Positions 10,617-23,363 of a stretch of 64,000 bases of DNA are shown piece by piece. Both the position numbers and the translations under genes were made by a program. The DNA is from Heliocidaris tuberculata (lineage: Eukaryota; Echinodermata; Echinoidea; Camarodonta; Echinometridae). The DNA is taken from contig CM046833.1 of assembly GCA_025618425.1 (NCBI GenBank), positions 8,691,429-8,755,428 on the forward strand. Direction: 5' to 3'. The first letter of the stretch is position 1. Each line of letters begins with the position of its first letter. The notes under the pieces were generated by a model, which had not been told where the DNA came from, searched no databases, and was given only the letters and a program-made list of their open reading frames with translations.

Positions 10617-11921
10617 GTAAGCTGGGACAGTCGTGGTTGTTATCAAATATAAGTTTATATATTTGGCATCACCTGTACCCGGGAGTTCTGGATAATGGGT
10701 GGGGGAGGGGGGGTCTTTTTCAGATTTCAGGAGGAAATCACCCTGAGCCCTGAGTGTGGAGAGTTTGAGGAATTCAACCCTTGAGACTAAAGATTTGTTA
10801 CTGCAGAGAAGCCTGAAAGTGACAACCCCGTCACTTGGGATGACGTTGATTTGCTTCAAAAAGTTCCAAAAGGTCCCTCCAGATATCCAGAACCGTTATA
10901 CATGTAGCTGGAAGGGAGGCTTTAATTCATGTACAATATATAGCTGGCTTTGTCTCTCTTCTCTGCGAATTAATTACCCTCGTCAAAAGGGAGCAAATTG
11001 GACTTCAATCCCATTCAATGTGGAATAAGCATACTTAAGTGTACATTACATTATGACGCGTGCATGTGGATTACAGTGCATGAACCTTTTTGAAATGTTT
11101 TTATTGCTTCTCGAAGGGGAAATAGAGGAAATATAATGTTGCCGTTAGTGGTCTACAGAGAATCCTATCATAATGCTTTTTGCTTATATAATTTTAGGTC
11201 CATCCAAATGGAATTTTGAAATGAAAGTCACACAGTGTGGTGCAACCTTTTTCATGTGTGTACATGTACATGGAATCGCCCGATGTGCATACTTGTACAT
11301 GGGTCGACTGATTGTATTGAACTACTGTAAACATGGGATATTTCGCGGTGTGGCAATTTTTGCGTATTTCGCCAAATTTGCCAATTTATTTCAAGTTTTC
11401 GTTGTGGACACTAATGCATTTAATGTTTATGAAATAGGGAACCTCATGGGGGAAGATTTCCATGACTGTTTTCAGGGGTGGGGAAAAAAAAAATCAGATT
11501 TATATTCACGATTTAAATCAGTTAACTTGATTTTTTAGCCCTGTATGTTATAAAAAAGAAAGAGATGATTTTGGTAGATCTAATATATATCAGACATTAT
11601 TTGTAGTACAAAACTAACTTGGATGAATTTTTTCGCCCCAAAATTAAAAGAAATCAAACAGTGATTTTTTTAGTGATTATTTTCTTGTTTTTGATTTAAA
11701 TTAAAGCTATTTAAACAAAAAAAGTCAAGGCGATTTACAGTACATTGTAAATCACGCAAACCCTGACTGTTATTAATACTGTAATGGTAGACTAATGTAC
11801 ATACATGTACATGTATTGAAGGGTCTCAAGTGGCACTGCCTTTAATAGAGCCTTACATAATTATTTCTTTTCAGCCATTTTCCGATATACATGTATTTCC
11901 TCTATTTTTTCTCCTCTGCAG
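10617..11921. other. Intron 3
   Basis: About 1.3 kb. AT-rich with scattered TACATGTA motifs, a G-run near 10700-10711 and an A-run near 11486. No gene, and no element with definable ends recognised. Confidence 0.7.
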
Positions 11922-11989
11922 CTTTATATCAGCATGAACTTTGGAGGTACTTGGAGTCTTGTGGATCAGGATGTAAAAAGCTTCAGCTG
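11922..11989 (+). CDS. SORL1: SORL1-like exon 4: VPS10 Asp-box
   Basis: 68 nt, starting in phase 0 and ending after two bases of a Trp codon (TG|gtaagg). It encodes LYISMNFGGTWSLVDQDVKS followed by FS, with the Asp-box-like SMNFGGTW. The family equivalent is LWKSDDFGQTW...HVKSFSW. The Asp of the box is replaced by Asn. Confidence 0.92.
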
Positions 11990-13348
11990 GTAAGGTTTAA
12001 AGTTATTTCATGAAGTAATCAATAAAGCATGTACGTTTGAAAGTATTGCATGTATAGTCATGGATTGTATTACCAAACAGCATTGTATTACCAAACACGT
12101 ACATTTAAGCGCCTAAAATAACTTTCTTACGCATGAGGCCACGCGTACATATGTATGTTCTCCACATTATTTGACACGGAGAATACAGGGCAGAAGATCA
12201 TAAAATGAGGCAAAAAAACCAAAAACATAAGTAATTTCTTATAACCTGCCCTCTGGTCACCCCCAGTCGTCACCCCGTTGGCCCCAAATCGGGGTAGGTT
12301 GTGTGTCTTTTTCCCATAGGGGGCACTCGTTAGGTAATACAATACCTTTTTCAAGGGACCAAAACGCTGCGTCGTTGGGAAGGGGTTCGCTTGGAAGGGA
12401 ATATTGTATTAAATCTACATTGTCTTTTTCAAATTCCACCAACTTCTTTTTCTGTAGGACTTTAAGCATTCATCATGTAAGTTTGACAGATATTCGTTTG
12501 ATATTTTATTTGCTATCGTTGATTTTCTGAAAAGTGTTCGGTAATAGCATCCACTACCATACATGTATATTAGTTAATGAGTCTTTGCTCTAAGTTAGCT
12601 TAGCGAAACGCATTGGCGCATAATGATGCTAAAGACGCGGGAAAGACGCAAAGATGAAAATTGCTAGTTTTGCCTGTCCTTCTGAAATCAGAATGAGACT
12701 TATCTGAATAAAAGTTTTCGTACTATTTTGCTTAAAAATGTTCAAAGAGTTAAATACTAATTCTACATCATAAGATTTTGGTTCTGCCTCCGTAGAATAT
12801 ATTTTCAATTTTTAATAATTTTGTCATATCCCGCGTAATACATGCCATCATGTTTTGCTAAGCTACCTAAGTATCTATTAACCCTGTCGTGACAAGAATT
12901 TTTTAGGGGCTACATTGATCACATTTTGTTGTTCAAATTGGCGACAATGATATTTTTCTTTTAGTTCTGCATTGTTCTAATAAGATGTAATGTCTTTCAA
13001 AACAATATACATGGGTAAAAACTTTGTAGATATGTTGAAAAAGTGGCCAGTTTTGATTAAAAAAAAACAATGATTGTGAACCAATGTGTTGCCAATTTAA
13101 GGATTTTAAAGCTTATTCTCCTTTTTAAAATTCCTGGCATCAAATGCAATAATGCAAATGCAAAAAAATTGGACACAGTGTATGCAGAAATGTTTGCTCC
13201 TTCTAATTAAAACATCTTGTATTCTTAATCTTCATGTATGTATTAGGGCTCTGAGTCAAAAGTTATTGAGCCAAACCATGAAATATGGGCTGTGGTCTTG
13301 AAAGGGTTAAAGTGATACACATTTTAAAATTTAAATTTCTCCTCTTAG
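11990..13348. other. Intron 4
   Basis: About 1.36 kb. It holds an A-family MITE at 12878-13310, whose right TTAA lies 38 nt before the exon 5 acceptor. The remainder shows nothing recognisable. Confidence 0.75.
12878..13310 (+). mobile_element. A-family TTAA-ended MITE, copy A2
   Basis: Starts TTAACCCTGTCGTGACAAG and ends TTGAAAGGGTTAA. Family blocks 'TTCAAATTGGCGACAATG' and 'TTATTGAGCCAAACCATG' are present. It abuts the splice acceptor region of exon 5. Confidence 0.85.
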
Positions 13349-13532
13349 GGGTGTTGAGCCATGGGATAGAACTGATACCATTTACGTAGAGAGACTTGAG
13401 ACGGACGGCACCAGTTCAGTCCGCAAATCGGATGACTTCTTCAACTCGAACAGTGAACCGGTCATAACAGGGATCAAGGATTTTGAAGTCAGGGACGACT
13501 ATCTCTTTGCCACCCAGGAGAAAAGTGGCACT
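13349..13532 (+). CDS. SORL1: SORL1-like exon 5: VPS10 propeller
   Basis: 184 nt. The first base completes the Trp codon split by intron 4, and the exon ends in phase 0 at ACT|gtaagt. The peptide begins (W)GVEPWDRTDTIYVERLE and continues through KSDDFF and KDFEVRDDYLFATQ. These match the SORL1 segment WGIDPYD..TIYIER, ..STDFF.. and RDFQLRDKYMFAT closely, which makes this the strongest single match. Confidence 0.95.
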
Positions 13533-13565
13533 GTAAGTTACACATACTTTTACTCGAGAACCAGA

Positions 13566-13907
13566 GGCCCGTATTCTCGAAAGTGGCCCAAGTTTAGCCT
13601 GGCTTAACTTAGGCCGCTGATTTTTTATGGAAGGCCATTTGTCAACCCCTAAGTCCCGTATAAATTACTATATTTATGTAACAAGATAAACAAACAAAAT
13701 TATTCCCTGGCCCCAAATTAGCATCAGAAATCATTTCTATGGTGAGGTTTTTGTATTTGCATTTAGTTCCAGAACTAGAGGGAGTCTGTGGTGTTTTTGT
13801 AGGATTAAAAGAGGGATGACATTTGGCTCTCCCATAATTCAGTGGCCTAAAATCTACACACACTCAGGCAGGGGCTTAAAGTTAAGCACCTTTCGAGAAT
13901 ACGGGCC
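13566..13907. mobile_element. T-family inverted-repeat element, copy T1
   Basis: Inverted termini GGCCCGTATTCTCGAAAG and CTTTCGAGAATACGGGCC (342 bp). It starts 33 nt downstream of the exon 5 donor. The interior matches, in reverse, the partial copy at 59025-59203 (shared CCCCTAAGTCCCGTATAAAT). Non-coding. Confidence 0.8.
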
Positions 13908-15129
13908 AGAAACTTTTGCACCATGAAATTTTGCAAATTGTTCAGGATCGTTCGCAGTGACGTGGTAAACCGCTCCAAAACCTCCCCAAAATGTGTGTTT
14001 GTTTTTTTTTGTATTTAATGAATGGCAGGTGGGGATGCATGTTGCAACAAAGGTCCTTGGTGTACTCACTTATCTGTGTGTTATAAGGATACAGAAATGT
14101 GAAATGCAGTACGCTTTTGAAACGTTGACTGCAGCATGTTTGAACGAGCCTCAGATGATGGCCGCTTGTTAAAGAGGCATGAAAATTTTGCTAATTTAAA
14201 AAAAAATGAGTCTTCCAAGGCCTAAAACTTCCACAAATCTCAACCACTAGCGAAAATCAAGAAAGTTTCTTCCTTTTTCATCTCATGGACTAAACCAGTT
14301 TGAGTGTGATGTTTGTCAGGTGTTCATTTTCCTGGGACGTTTATAGGGATTGTGGGCTTTCCTGATGTTACCTCACAATAATGTACAAATATTGCATGCT
14401 GAGGAGTTCAGTCTAACACAATGTATCGACTGGCAAATTCAGAGTTTCCTGAGTGCAATTTTGTGCGCCGAGGCTGCAGACAGAATTCAAAATAAAGCTG
14501 CATGATGGAACATCTTGATATGAAGGTTATTGTATTTTATATTGATCGACGTATGCATACAAAAATTTGTTTCATGTGAAATTGAGAGCATATATATGAT
14601 CTTATACCTTCCAACTTCTTGAAACCGGAAATGTCTGGAAAACCGCCACTTGTAGGCCCAAACCTGTGTGGGACAATGTCGAACAGTCACATTCACAAAT
14701 GTAAAAGGAACACCACAATCAGTGTAAGCAAGATTTAATTCAATTACATGTACATACGTTTGCTACATCACCTGATTCAGGGACTCTTACAATCGACTAC
14801 ACTCTGGTAGAAAATTGGGGTTTCCAACATGAAAATGAAGTATTTCAATAAATATTTCCCTCTTCTTCATGTTCATGTATGATCAACCCTAGACTAATCC
14901 AGGCTTATACACACAAAACCTATTGTAGGAATTCAGACAGAAAGAGCTATTCACGGGTACAAGGTTATTTCATATAACCTTGTACATGTAAGTGGAAAAC
15001 ACCGAAACATTTGATTTGCACACATGAATGTACGTAATCAAAAGTAGTTAAATTTACATTATCTGAATTCTTAATATGTGAGTATGAGTATGAGTATGCA
15101 TTTATTGTCCAATACTGGAGTACACAGAG

Positions 15130-15305
15130 TCTGCAGCATGAATGATTGTGAAACAGGAAGAAAAACTGAAAAATTTGAAGTGACAATAGAAACATTCTTG
15201 TAACCATATTGATGAACAAGAACTAAATTATCTAAATTTTCCTATTCACGCAATGGTCAACATGAATGATTGTGAAACTGGAAGAAAAAATGAAAAATTA
15301 AATTG
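15130..15305 (+). repeat. Direct repeat of about 45 bp
   Basis: CATGAATGATTGTGAAAC followed by A/T, then GGAAGAAAAA, occurs at about 15138 and again at about 15260. Origin unknown. Confidence 0.6.
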
Positions 15306-15894
15306 TGATTCTTGTGATGGTAGTGCCCCATGCACGTAACTGCTCATGCATATTAAAGTGATTTGGTAACTTTTTTAGAGGCTTGATAAAATCTGAGCTG
15401 CCTGGCCTTACATGCTATCATTGTATGTAATATGGTGTAAAAATGAAGCCCAGGCAAAAAAAGCACTTCAAAATCATCATGTGCTTCACAAAAGTAAACA
15501 TATGCAAGTGACCGGAAATGCCAGACTCATTCTCCCCCATAGACTCAGTGTTAGACTAAAGCGTATGGCCATATGCTTTCGTAAACGGGAGTATTCAGTC
15601 ATACTGTACATGTATATGTAGATATCTTAATAACAGCATTATATATATGAAAACCTTTCTATGCCTGGCTATTTATTTAAATGGTTCTGAACATCATTAT
15701 ACAAGACAGATATCAAAATTCAACAATTTATTAAATCAAGCCTCCACAAAGTTCCCGAAGTTCTCGATGGAGGTGCACACCGACTTTGATTTTCAGTATT
15801 CATTTACCGTACTTATACACTGTATCTATTGTTTGAATTACATACATGTAAGGTTTCTACATGTAATAATTTTTGTATTTTTGTACTATTTTGG

Positions 15895-15985
15895 ATTTAA
15901 TCTTAATTTTCCGGTAAACCGTGCGCGAAGCGCAAACATCCGTATGAAGCACCTAATAAATGTATTGTATTATTATTATTATTAT
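15895..15985 (+). mobile_element. Retroposon 3' end with (ATT)n tail
   Basis: CGCGAAGCGCAAACATCCGT, then AAGCACCTAATAAATGTATT, then (ATT)n at about 15968-15984. The layout is typical of non-LTR retroposon 3' termini. No upstream coding part is identifiable. Confidence 0.4.
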
Positions 15986-16062
15986 CCCTTTCATATTGTT
16001 GAAGACATGTAGAGCTTTTGCATCCTGCTGAGTGAATAGGACAGAAACTGGGAAGGGTGAGG

Positions 16063-16589
16063 TTAAAGGGAAGGTTTGGAAGTGGGAAAAGTGAAAAATA
16101 ATTGTGAGCTTTCTAAGTCAATTTTTTGTCAGTTTGGAAGAGCATCATGTACATGTACATGTACATGCAGTAGAAATTTCACCTGAAAAAGGATTGCTCT
16201 TCCACTGCCCTCTCAAATTTTACATATATGTGACGAAAAATTGCTGTTCGGTGTTTGGGCCGAACATTCTTGCCACATGTGTGTGCAGTCCCATACATGT
16301 ACCCACCCATTTCTTTGTGCAGTGCATACACATGTATATGCTTTTCAACAGGATTAGATCAATTTCTTATCATTTAGGTTCCAAAACCTCGCAATACACT
16401 CCAAATCTTGTAGTTACAGTTTGTGCATGTGCGGATAAAGTTCATTTGTACCGAGTACAATTGACCTTTATCCGCCGTCATTTTGTGCACGTACAAATAG
16501 GGGTCATTTCAAGGTCATACTTGCATATTGCTTTGAGACAGTTTCTTTTACAATTTAATTGCATGACCAGAACGCAACTTTATTTTTAA
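16063..16589 (+). mobile_element. F-family TTAA-ended MITE, copy F1
   Basis: From TTAA at 16063 to TTAA at 16586-16589. It has the family blocks GTGAAAAATAATTGTGAGC and CATGACCAGAACGCAACTT. The element ends resemble AAGTTGAGTTCTGG inverted repeats. It is longer than its sisters because of internal divergence. Confidence 0.65.
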
Positions 16590-16850
16590 TTTACAGCCAT
16601 CAACAAGGAAGAGTTTGAAGTAGTTGGTTGAAGTGGTTGGTAGAAGCTATAGAAACTACACAGTTTATTTTAAGTGCCCAGAGTCAAGAACTGAACCCTT
16701 ACCTGTGTTTACAATTATCTTAAAAGGAAAAATGAGTTATTGTAAATGACAGAAAAAAAAGTCACAGATTTAAACCAAAGCCCCATGCTAAATATACCTT
16801 TTTTTTTAAAGCACAGGGAGTCAGCTTGGAAATACAGGTACAGTATGTAC

Positions 16851-17284
16851 TTAAAGTTGAAAATGAGTTCTGGTCATGTGATTACCTTGTGAAAGAAACT
16901 GTCTCAAAGCAATTGGGAAAGGTTGATCAAGGCTACCTACATGTACATGTAAGAATTGGTGTATATTGTGAGGTTTGGGAATTATCAAAGTGATAAGAAA
17001 TTGACTCAATCTTGTCAAAAAGCACATGCACTGCACACAGAAATGGGTATATACATGTAGGACTGCACACACACATACAATGTACATGTGACATGAATGT
17101 TTGGCCCATACAGTTCAGTTATTTCTCATCATACAGGGGTGTATTCCGAATACTGTATAAGGGCATTTGAAGAGCAATCCTTTTCAGGGGATGTTTCTAC
17201 TACGATGTCCTTCCAAACTCACATAAAAGGATTGAGAAAGCTCACAAATTATGTTTCACCTTTCCCAGAACTCAACCTCTTTAA
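16851..17284 (-). mobile_element. F-family MITE, copy F2
   Basis: Starts TTAAAGTTGAAAATGAGTTC and ends CCCAGAACTCAACCTCTTTAA. Its right TTAA (17281-17284) is also the left TTAA of the adjoining A-family copy A3. Confidence 0.75.
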
Positions 17285-17706
17285 CCCTTTCATGACAGGA
17301 ATTTATTCAAGAGCTAAATTGATCACATTTTGTTCTTCAATTTGGCAACAATAATATTTTTCTTTTAGTCCTACATGTACTTGGTTCTAATGAAATGCAA
17401 TGTCTTTGAAAACAAGATACGTAATTATAAACTTTGTCGAAAAGTTGAAAAAATTGTCAATTTTGATAAAAAAACAGTGATTTTGAACCTCTTAACTTGT
17501 TGCCAATTTAAGGATTTTGAAGTTTATTCTCCCTTTTGAAATTCCTGGCATCAAATACAATATGGTCTTGCAACAAAAATGGACATACAGTATATGCCGA
17601 AAATTTTGCTCTTTCTACTCACGTATCTGGTATATTTTTTAGAGCTCTGAATCAAAAGTTATTGAGCCAAACCACAAAATGTTTTCAATCGCCTCGAAAG
17701 GGTTAA
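17281..17706 (+). mobile_element. A-family MITE, copy A3
   Basis: TTAACCCTTTCATGACAGG at the left and CTCGAAAGGGTTAA at the right. It shares its left TTAA with the end of F2. Confidence 0.85.
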
Positions 17707-18179
17707 GATGTGTACATTTACATGTATAATGCATCGGCCCTGTGCTGAAACGTTGACATTTTTCACAGGACTGTAGCCCATGGATGTGTACTACACCCTG
17801 GTTAGTGTTACATGTACATGTAAGCCCTGTACATGTACATGTACAAATGTTCAACAAAATTAGTTTGATAGAAAATTTAGAATACTCGAGAAATGAGCAA
17901 AGGAAGTTTTAAAAAAATCAAGCTAGCCTGATTGCATGTCGGAGATTTGATCATGCGGTTTCATTAAATGTGATTTCCAGTAGGTTTTCCATTTTCTTTC
18001 CATTTTGCTTACAAGTCCAAACAACTGATATACTGCATGATAACAAGTTAGAATTACTTTCATTTTCTTTCTCAAAATGCACTTACCCGTTCTGTTTTTC
18101 ATTTTAAGCGCATAGGGACATGCTATCCTGCAATGTGTTAAGCGCTATAAAAGAACCAAGTATCTATAATAATTAATAC

Positions 18180-18520
18180 GCTAAGGCGACGCGGGAGGTC
18201 CCGCGCCCGCCCCGATTGACTTTGCACGCGCTGCAGGAGGGGGTCCGTTGGACCCTATAGAATTTTTTCCCGCTGCCCGCCGCGAGCCGCCTTCCGTCCT
18301 GACCGGTCAGCCTGGCCGTCCGCATGGTTGTCGCCCCCTTCGCGTTGTACGACGACGTCGCGTTGGCAGCAGGTGAGCGATCTCCTGAACGACCAAACCC
18401 CATTGGCCCGCGTGCTTTGCCTCGCCGCCGACCAAATCAGACGACGACTGCGCGTGCGTCCGGCGAACGGTACGTAGTGCAGACTCTGTATCTCTCACCG
18501 GGGGAACCCACGTAAGAAAA
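18180..18520. other. CpG-rich block inside intron 5
   Basis: About 340 bp, strikingly GC- and CpG-rich (for example GACGCGGGAGGTCCCGCGCC and CGTTGTACGACGACGTCGCG) in an otherwise AT-rich, CpG-poor intron. Short ORFs exist in several frames on both strands but none resembles a known protein. A donor-like CAG|gtgagc occurs at about 18372. It could be a promoter/CpG island, the first exon of a non-coding or nested transcript, or a fragment of a GC-rich element. Confidence 0.45.
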
Positions 18521-19005
18521 TAATTATGCCATGGGTATGTTCAACAGAGGTCCGTGGTATGTACGTACGATTTGTATCATAGTCCGCTTTGTGATTAGTA
18601 TACCATGTAGGAGTAGCACCCACCAGACTGCGGTGCAATCTCAATGCAAGCTCAGTGCGACGCGACTATATACACACATGCACAAGGCATGATGCAATAC
18701 AACAATACACTGCACACAGCACTCAACATGAGATGACCGCGAATTCCCGAGCGAACTCAGAGTCATACATTAGATGATTTTGGACGTAACGTGAGTTATA
18801 TTATTTAGAACTAAATAATGTTAGAAACTAGCTGTATTATAGACTTTGTTTGTCTCTATGTTCTCTGTATAGTTAACTGATGAAATTCTTCTCTTTTTAG
18901 CCGGACTCTGTCTCGGCGTCGTTGCACTCTGCTCTGAGCGGTACCAGCATGCACTGAAGCCTTGGCTGCTTGAAATAACTACGGGGGAAGAAGAAACCCG
19001 GGGGG

Positions 19006-19846
19006 GGTCTATCATCATTGCAAGGGGGGTATCAGGCGCGACCAAAAAATCACGTAAAAAGGGTTGTTTTTCAAGATCGGGCACGTTACGTACGTAACGT
19101 GAATAGGGTCTCAAAATCGCCAAAAATCAAGAAAAAGGGTATCTTTTTCAAAGAGATGATTTACGCATTTAGGGTCATAAAAAATCAACTTACGTACTTA
19201 GGGACATTCAACACTAAAACAAGTTAAAATCACCATTTTTAGCTGAAGCTGACGTCATAGCCTGTTTTGCATAAATCAACATAAACTGGATCATTATTCG
19301 CGGGCTAACTCGAGCTCGGCACTATAGGGCGAACTCGGCCTTGGGGGGAAATCACGCACAGAGTTGAATTGATCGCAATCTAATAAATGTGTAATTTGAT
19401 ATCTTAACTTAATGGAATTAAATCAAAAGTAAAGATGATTACACTTAAGAACTGTCTTTTTTGAGTAATTATTAAATGGATGTTGATTGATGTGAAGTCC
19501 CGGTGTGAAGGGAAGCTTCATGAATGTTCCGTAATCATGATTAGAATTTCCGGGTTAGAATTTACAAATTATTTAGACTGCCTGATCAAGGGCCTCATGC
19601 AAGGAAAGTAAAATGTTTTTACTTGCTTAGGGTATAAAAAATTGTTGTTATTTGCTTAGGGGTAGGAAAAACTGGTTATTACTTGCTTAGAGGTTTACAA
19701 AAAATGATTACTTACTTAGGGTAGCAAATTACACGTAATGATACTTATTTAGGGTGTATTTTTTGCATCACGTTAATACTTGTTTAGGGTGCTTTTGGCG
19801 AGTCTCTGGTCACGCCTGATACCCCCCTTGCAATGAGGACGTACAG

Positions 19847-19851
<5 letters not shown>
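19006..19851. mobile_element. G-type inverted-repeat element with internal TTAGGGT-like repeats (copy G2)
   Basis: Termini ATTGCAAGGGGGGTATCAGG and CCTGATACCCCCCTTGCAAT are inverted. The right half carries about six degenerate repeats of 'TTACTTGCTTAGGGT' (19616-19790). The inner left part shares AAAAAGGGTTGTTTTTC with elements at 24233 and 39421. A C-homopolymer follows immediately. Confidence 0.65.

Positions 19852-19880
<29 letters not shown>
19850..19880. repeat. Poly-C tract of about 31 nt
   Basis: Uninterrupted C run directly at the right end of the G2 element. Confidence 0.95.
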
Positions 19881-19883
<3 letters not shown>

Positions 19884-20282
19884 GAAGAAACCTGCAGTAA
19901 AAGCTGTTTATTTCGAGATTTTAAGGTTAACTTTGGACGTGAGTGACTTTGCTGAGAACAAAAAATGTTTGAGTATAGTATCTGTGGGCTCTGTTTTCCC
20001 CTATTCGATCTGTATTTAGTTAAAAACTGATGACATTCTTCTTTACAACGCTGGTAATCTGTCACGGCAGCGCCCACAGTCTGAGGCTGAGCTGTAGTAA
20101 AGCTTGGCTGGTTGAACCAAACATTAAAAGTCTTTGGTTGAACTCCCAGCGAAGAGTCTAGCAGTAAATACCTTACTGAATACTGAGAGCTGCTTATTTC
20201 AAAATTGAAAATAGTATACTTACCATTTTTTTAATACTACAGTTAACATTTGACGATGAATTCATCCTACCATATGTCAGAG

Positions 20283-20512
20283 CAGTGGCGTACCCAGCAT
20301 TTTATTTAAAGGGGGTGGTTTTTAATTCTCTGACAAGCAAAAAAAAAAAAGTTTATCAGTATTTTTTTTGGGTGGGGGGGGGGGGGAGAAAAAGCAAAAA
20401 AAAAAAAAGGGTTATGAATTCTAAAGGGGGGAGTGTTTTAACTTCAAATAACACCAAACGGGGGAAGGGGGGGGGTGTTTGAACACCCAAACACCCCCCT
20501 TGGTACGCGCAT
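20283..20512. mobile_element. Small element with GGCGTACC ends
   Basis: Left AGTGGCGTACCCAGCA and right CTTGGTACGCGC are partly inverted. The interior is A- and G-homopolymer rich and contains AATTCTCTGACAAGCAAAAA, a block also seen at about 1390-1560. Confidence 0.4.
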
Positions 20513-21275
20513 GTTCAAAGTAGATTCTACATTACTTGAATTTTAAAACCCGCACTGCCGTAAATGCCTCACTGCGTTTCTTATTTCAAGATTGGAAACG
20601 GGTTAGGCCGAATATACCTGTACTCATTTTTTATATTCGATGGAAAATTCATTTTATTTGAGTATATTCTACATCTATTTTGTTTCTTTAAACAAAACAA
20701 AACAAAAAATCGTTCCATGGAACATTATCCGTTTGAGGGGCAAACATTATGCTAGGAGCGTTATTCCATTGAAGTCATGGGTGTAGATATAGCGGGCAGG
20801 GGGGGGGGTATGTGAATGCATCATTCATTTTTTTTTTTTTTTTCATTGTAGAAAAATAAACTCACAGTATAGATAGTACTAGCAGGGGTGAAGGATTGGA
20901 TGGGTGATGCGGGATTATGTGAATGCATCAATCATTTTTATTTTCATTGTATTTGGGACCTTTCTATGCCACTGGCTGCAGGGGCATGATAGGGCCTGCC
21001 TTCACCATCCACCATGTCCAACGGCGGATCCAGGATTTTGTGAGGGAGGGGGCCAGCGCCGGATCAATGATTTTGTGATGGGAGGGGGCCCAATATTCGG
21101 TAAAATTCATGTTTCTGTTCTTTGAATACTTTTCATGTGTATTGTAGGATGTGATTGAACGCATGTATTGCACTATTGCTCATACATGTACAAGTGTCTG
21201 ATTGAATTTGAGAATTATAATATGTGTAGGTGAATCTTCACTCGATTACTTAAAGAAAATATATAACTACTACCA

Positions 21276-22305
21276 ATTCCTATAACTAAAATTGTATTTC
21301 TTGCAATAGACTAAGTAATGAGCGACCTCTATGATGACAATATTCCATACACAAAATATACATAACTAGGCCATAGTAATTAATTTTACAACTATATTTA
21401 AGTTCTAATAATAAAACAATAAGCTAAATGAAAACACTAACTTCAAAAGAAACTCTTTTATCTTTATTCCACTCTCTCTCTCTCTTTCTGTTATGTTTAT
21501 ATTCTCTACATCCATTCCTCTCTCTTCCTATCTGTCTACCCCCACTCCCCCCCCCTCTCTCTCTCCCTCCCCCTTTAAAGGGTGACTAAAATAAAAAAAT
21601 AATTGCCCATTTTTCGTAGGAAGGAGTCATCAGGAGCCAAAAAATATCTATCACACACTTTTATGCATTCAGTCGTATTTCATAATCATTTGAAAAGTAC
21701 ATTTTTGCTGATTTACACAGTCATCCATTAAACGTGCATCCATTAAACGATGTACTCTGTCTGTCCGTCAAACCAAAAAACACCAATCCGCACGCGGTGC
21801 TTTCAATCGATCATTTAAAACTTCCAAGATAGCACTTATAAGGTTTCAATGAAAAGTTCACATCCATAGACACCCTATTTTCTCTTTCCATCTCTCTAAC
21901 TTCCGGTTAATTTTCCCACCTGTTATCTCTCCAACCCCTTTTCCAACCCGCCCCCTCCGCCCTGCCCCCGCCCCCCCTCTCTCTCTCTCTCTGAAATCCT
22001 ATTACAAAATTTGTAACTATAAAAAAAAGAAAAGCGTCATGTTTGTTCAGTTATAAATGATGTCTGTGTATCGTCTTTGTATGTGAATGTGGACGGACTC
22101 GAAATAAAAGACAAAAAAAATTACCTAAAAAAATTACTCAATCCTCATAACCATTTTCGTTTCCATTTAGAGCAATTTAGTGATAATTTCATTAACAAAA
22201 AAAAAATGAATATAAACTCACAAGAATGTACACATCGATTGTGAAAATGTTGAATGTGCAATGTAACTTGAAAAGGAACCCGTGGATTTCCACGGGTCCC
22301 GCTAG
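21276..22305 (+). mobile_element. Helitron-like non-autonomous element (3' end clear, 5' end uncertain)
   Basis: At 22278-22297 the hairpin ACCCGTGGATTTCCACGGGT is followed a few bases later by CTAG (22302-22305) and then T. This is the classic Helitron 3' terminus: a short GC hairpin then CTRR, inserted at A/T. A possible 5' end is TCCTATAACTAAAATTG at 21276, but the base before it is T rather than the expected A. No Rep/helicase ORF is present. Confidence 0.45.
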
Positions 22306-22463
22306 TCATTATTATTATTACCAGAACTTTTGGTTTAGTCTTATGAATTGTATCATTTATGTATCAAGGGTTTCTCCACAAGTATACTTGTATTTGGTTT
22401 CATTTTAACCTGAAGGACAGAACAAAGTGCTAATGAAATCATCTTTATATTTAACTCTTTTTA

Positions 22464-22979
22464 ATAACTCTTACTGTGCCAAGGGGTTTAGCTCTCTTCA
22501 AAATTTTACCAAAATTTGATCAGTGCTTACTTTTCAAATGTCTGCATTTCATTAACCATCTATTATTTCACAAAATATTGTGTACAAAACTTGTAGGAAA
22601 TTTATTGCCATTTCTTATGATACCAAACATTATTACTTTACCCAACTTCATGCATAAGAATTATTGAAAATTACATTTGGGTTTCTTTTTTTGTCCATTA
22701 TACTTTTGTTTCTCTCTTGTTTAGCGTTGTTTAATGTTGAAATAAGGTAATATCTTTTTAAAAATCTGAATTTTCTCTAATATCTTTTTAAAAATCTGCA
22801 ATTTTCTCTGAAATTTTCTATGGTAGCATATTATTATTTAAAATGCTTGATTTACATGTATGCTCAAAATTTTGATATACATTGACCACCATATACCTTT
22901 CCTGTGGTCGAGCAATTGGTGAATGAAAATGACAAGGCTGTGTGTCACATATACGTGACATCGGCACTGAAAGAGTTAA
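22464..22979 (-). mobile_element. N-family TTAA-ended MITE, copy N1
   Basis: Termini TAACTCTTACTGTGCC and GGCACTGAAAGAGTTAA are inverted. The interior matches, in inverse orientation, the copy at 56761-57230 over its whole length, including CATGCATAAGAATTATTGAA. Confidence 0.8.
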
Positions 22980-23363
22980 GTGGCCACACAGATCTCTCTC
23001 TCTTTCTGTTACCGCTACTGTGCTACACTATTCCAACAAAAACTGGTCCGTCTAAAAAGGAAATACATTATTTTGCTTCAAAAGCATTTGAATCTGAAGT
23101 AAAAAGGAAGAGCCTATTTCTTTTGAAAAAAAAAAAGAAGATGATTTTGAATTAAACAATGGTAATGCCTCATTTTTGTTTTTAACCTGATGGGAATACT
23201 TTGTTTCAATGTTGTTTCGGTAGTGACAGATGGGAACATAGTGCAAGGAGATAGGAAAGAGGTAAAGGAGAAGAAGATTAAAAAAAAAAGAATATGTACA
23301 TGTATATGTGAGGGTTGTGAGGGAAGAACTACAGTAGAAACAAAAGAACTGAAGATGAGTAGA

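Noticed and set aside
18173..18515. Protein-coding exon in the CpG-rich block
   Set aside because: Frames of 60-76 residues exist on both strands but arise from GC richness; no recognisable protein and no paired splice partner.
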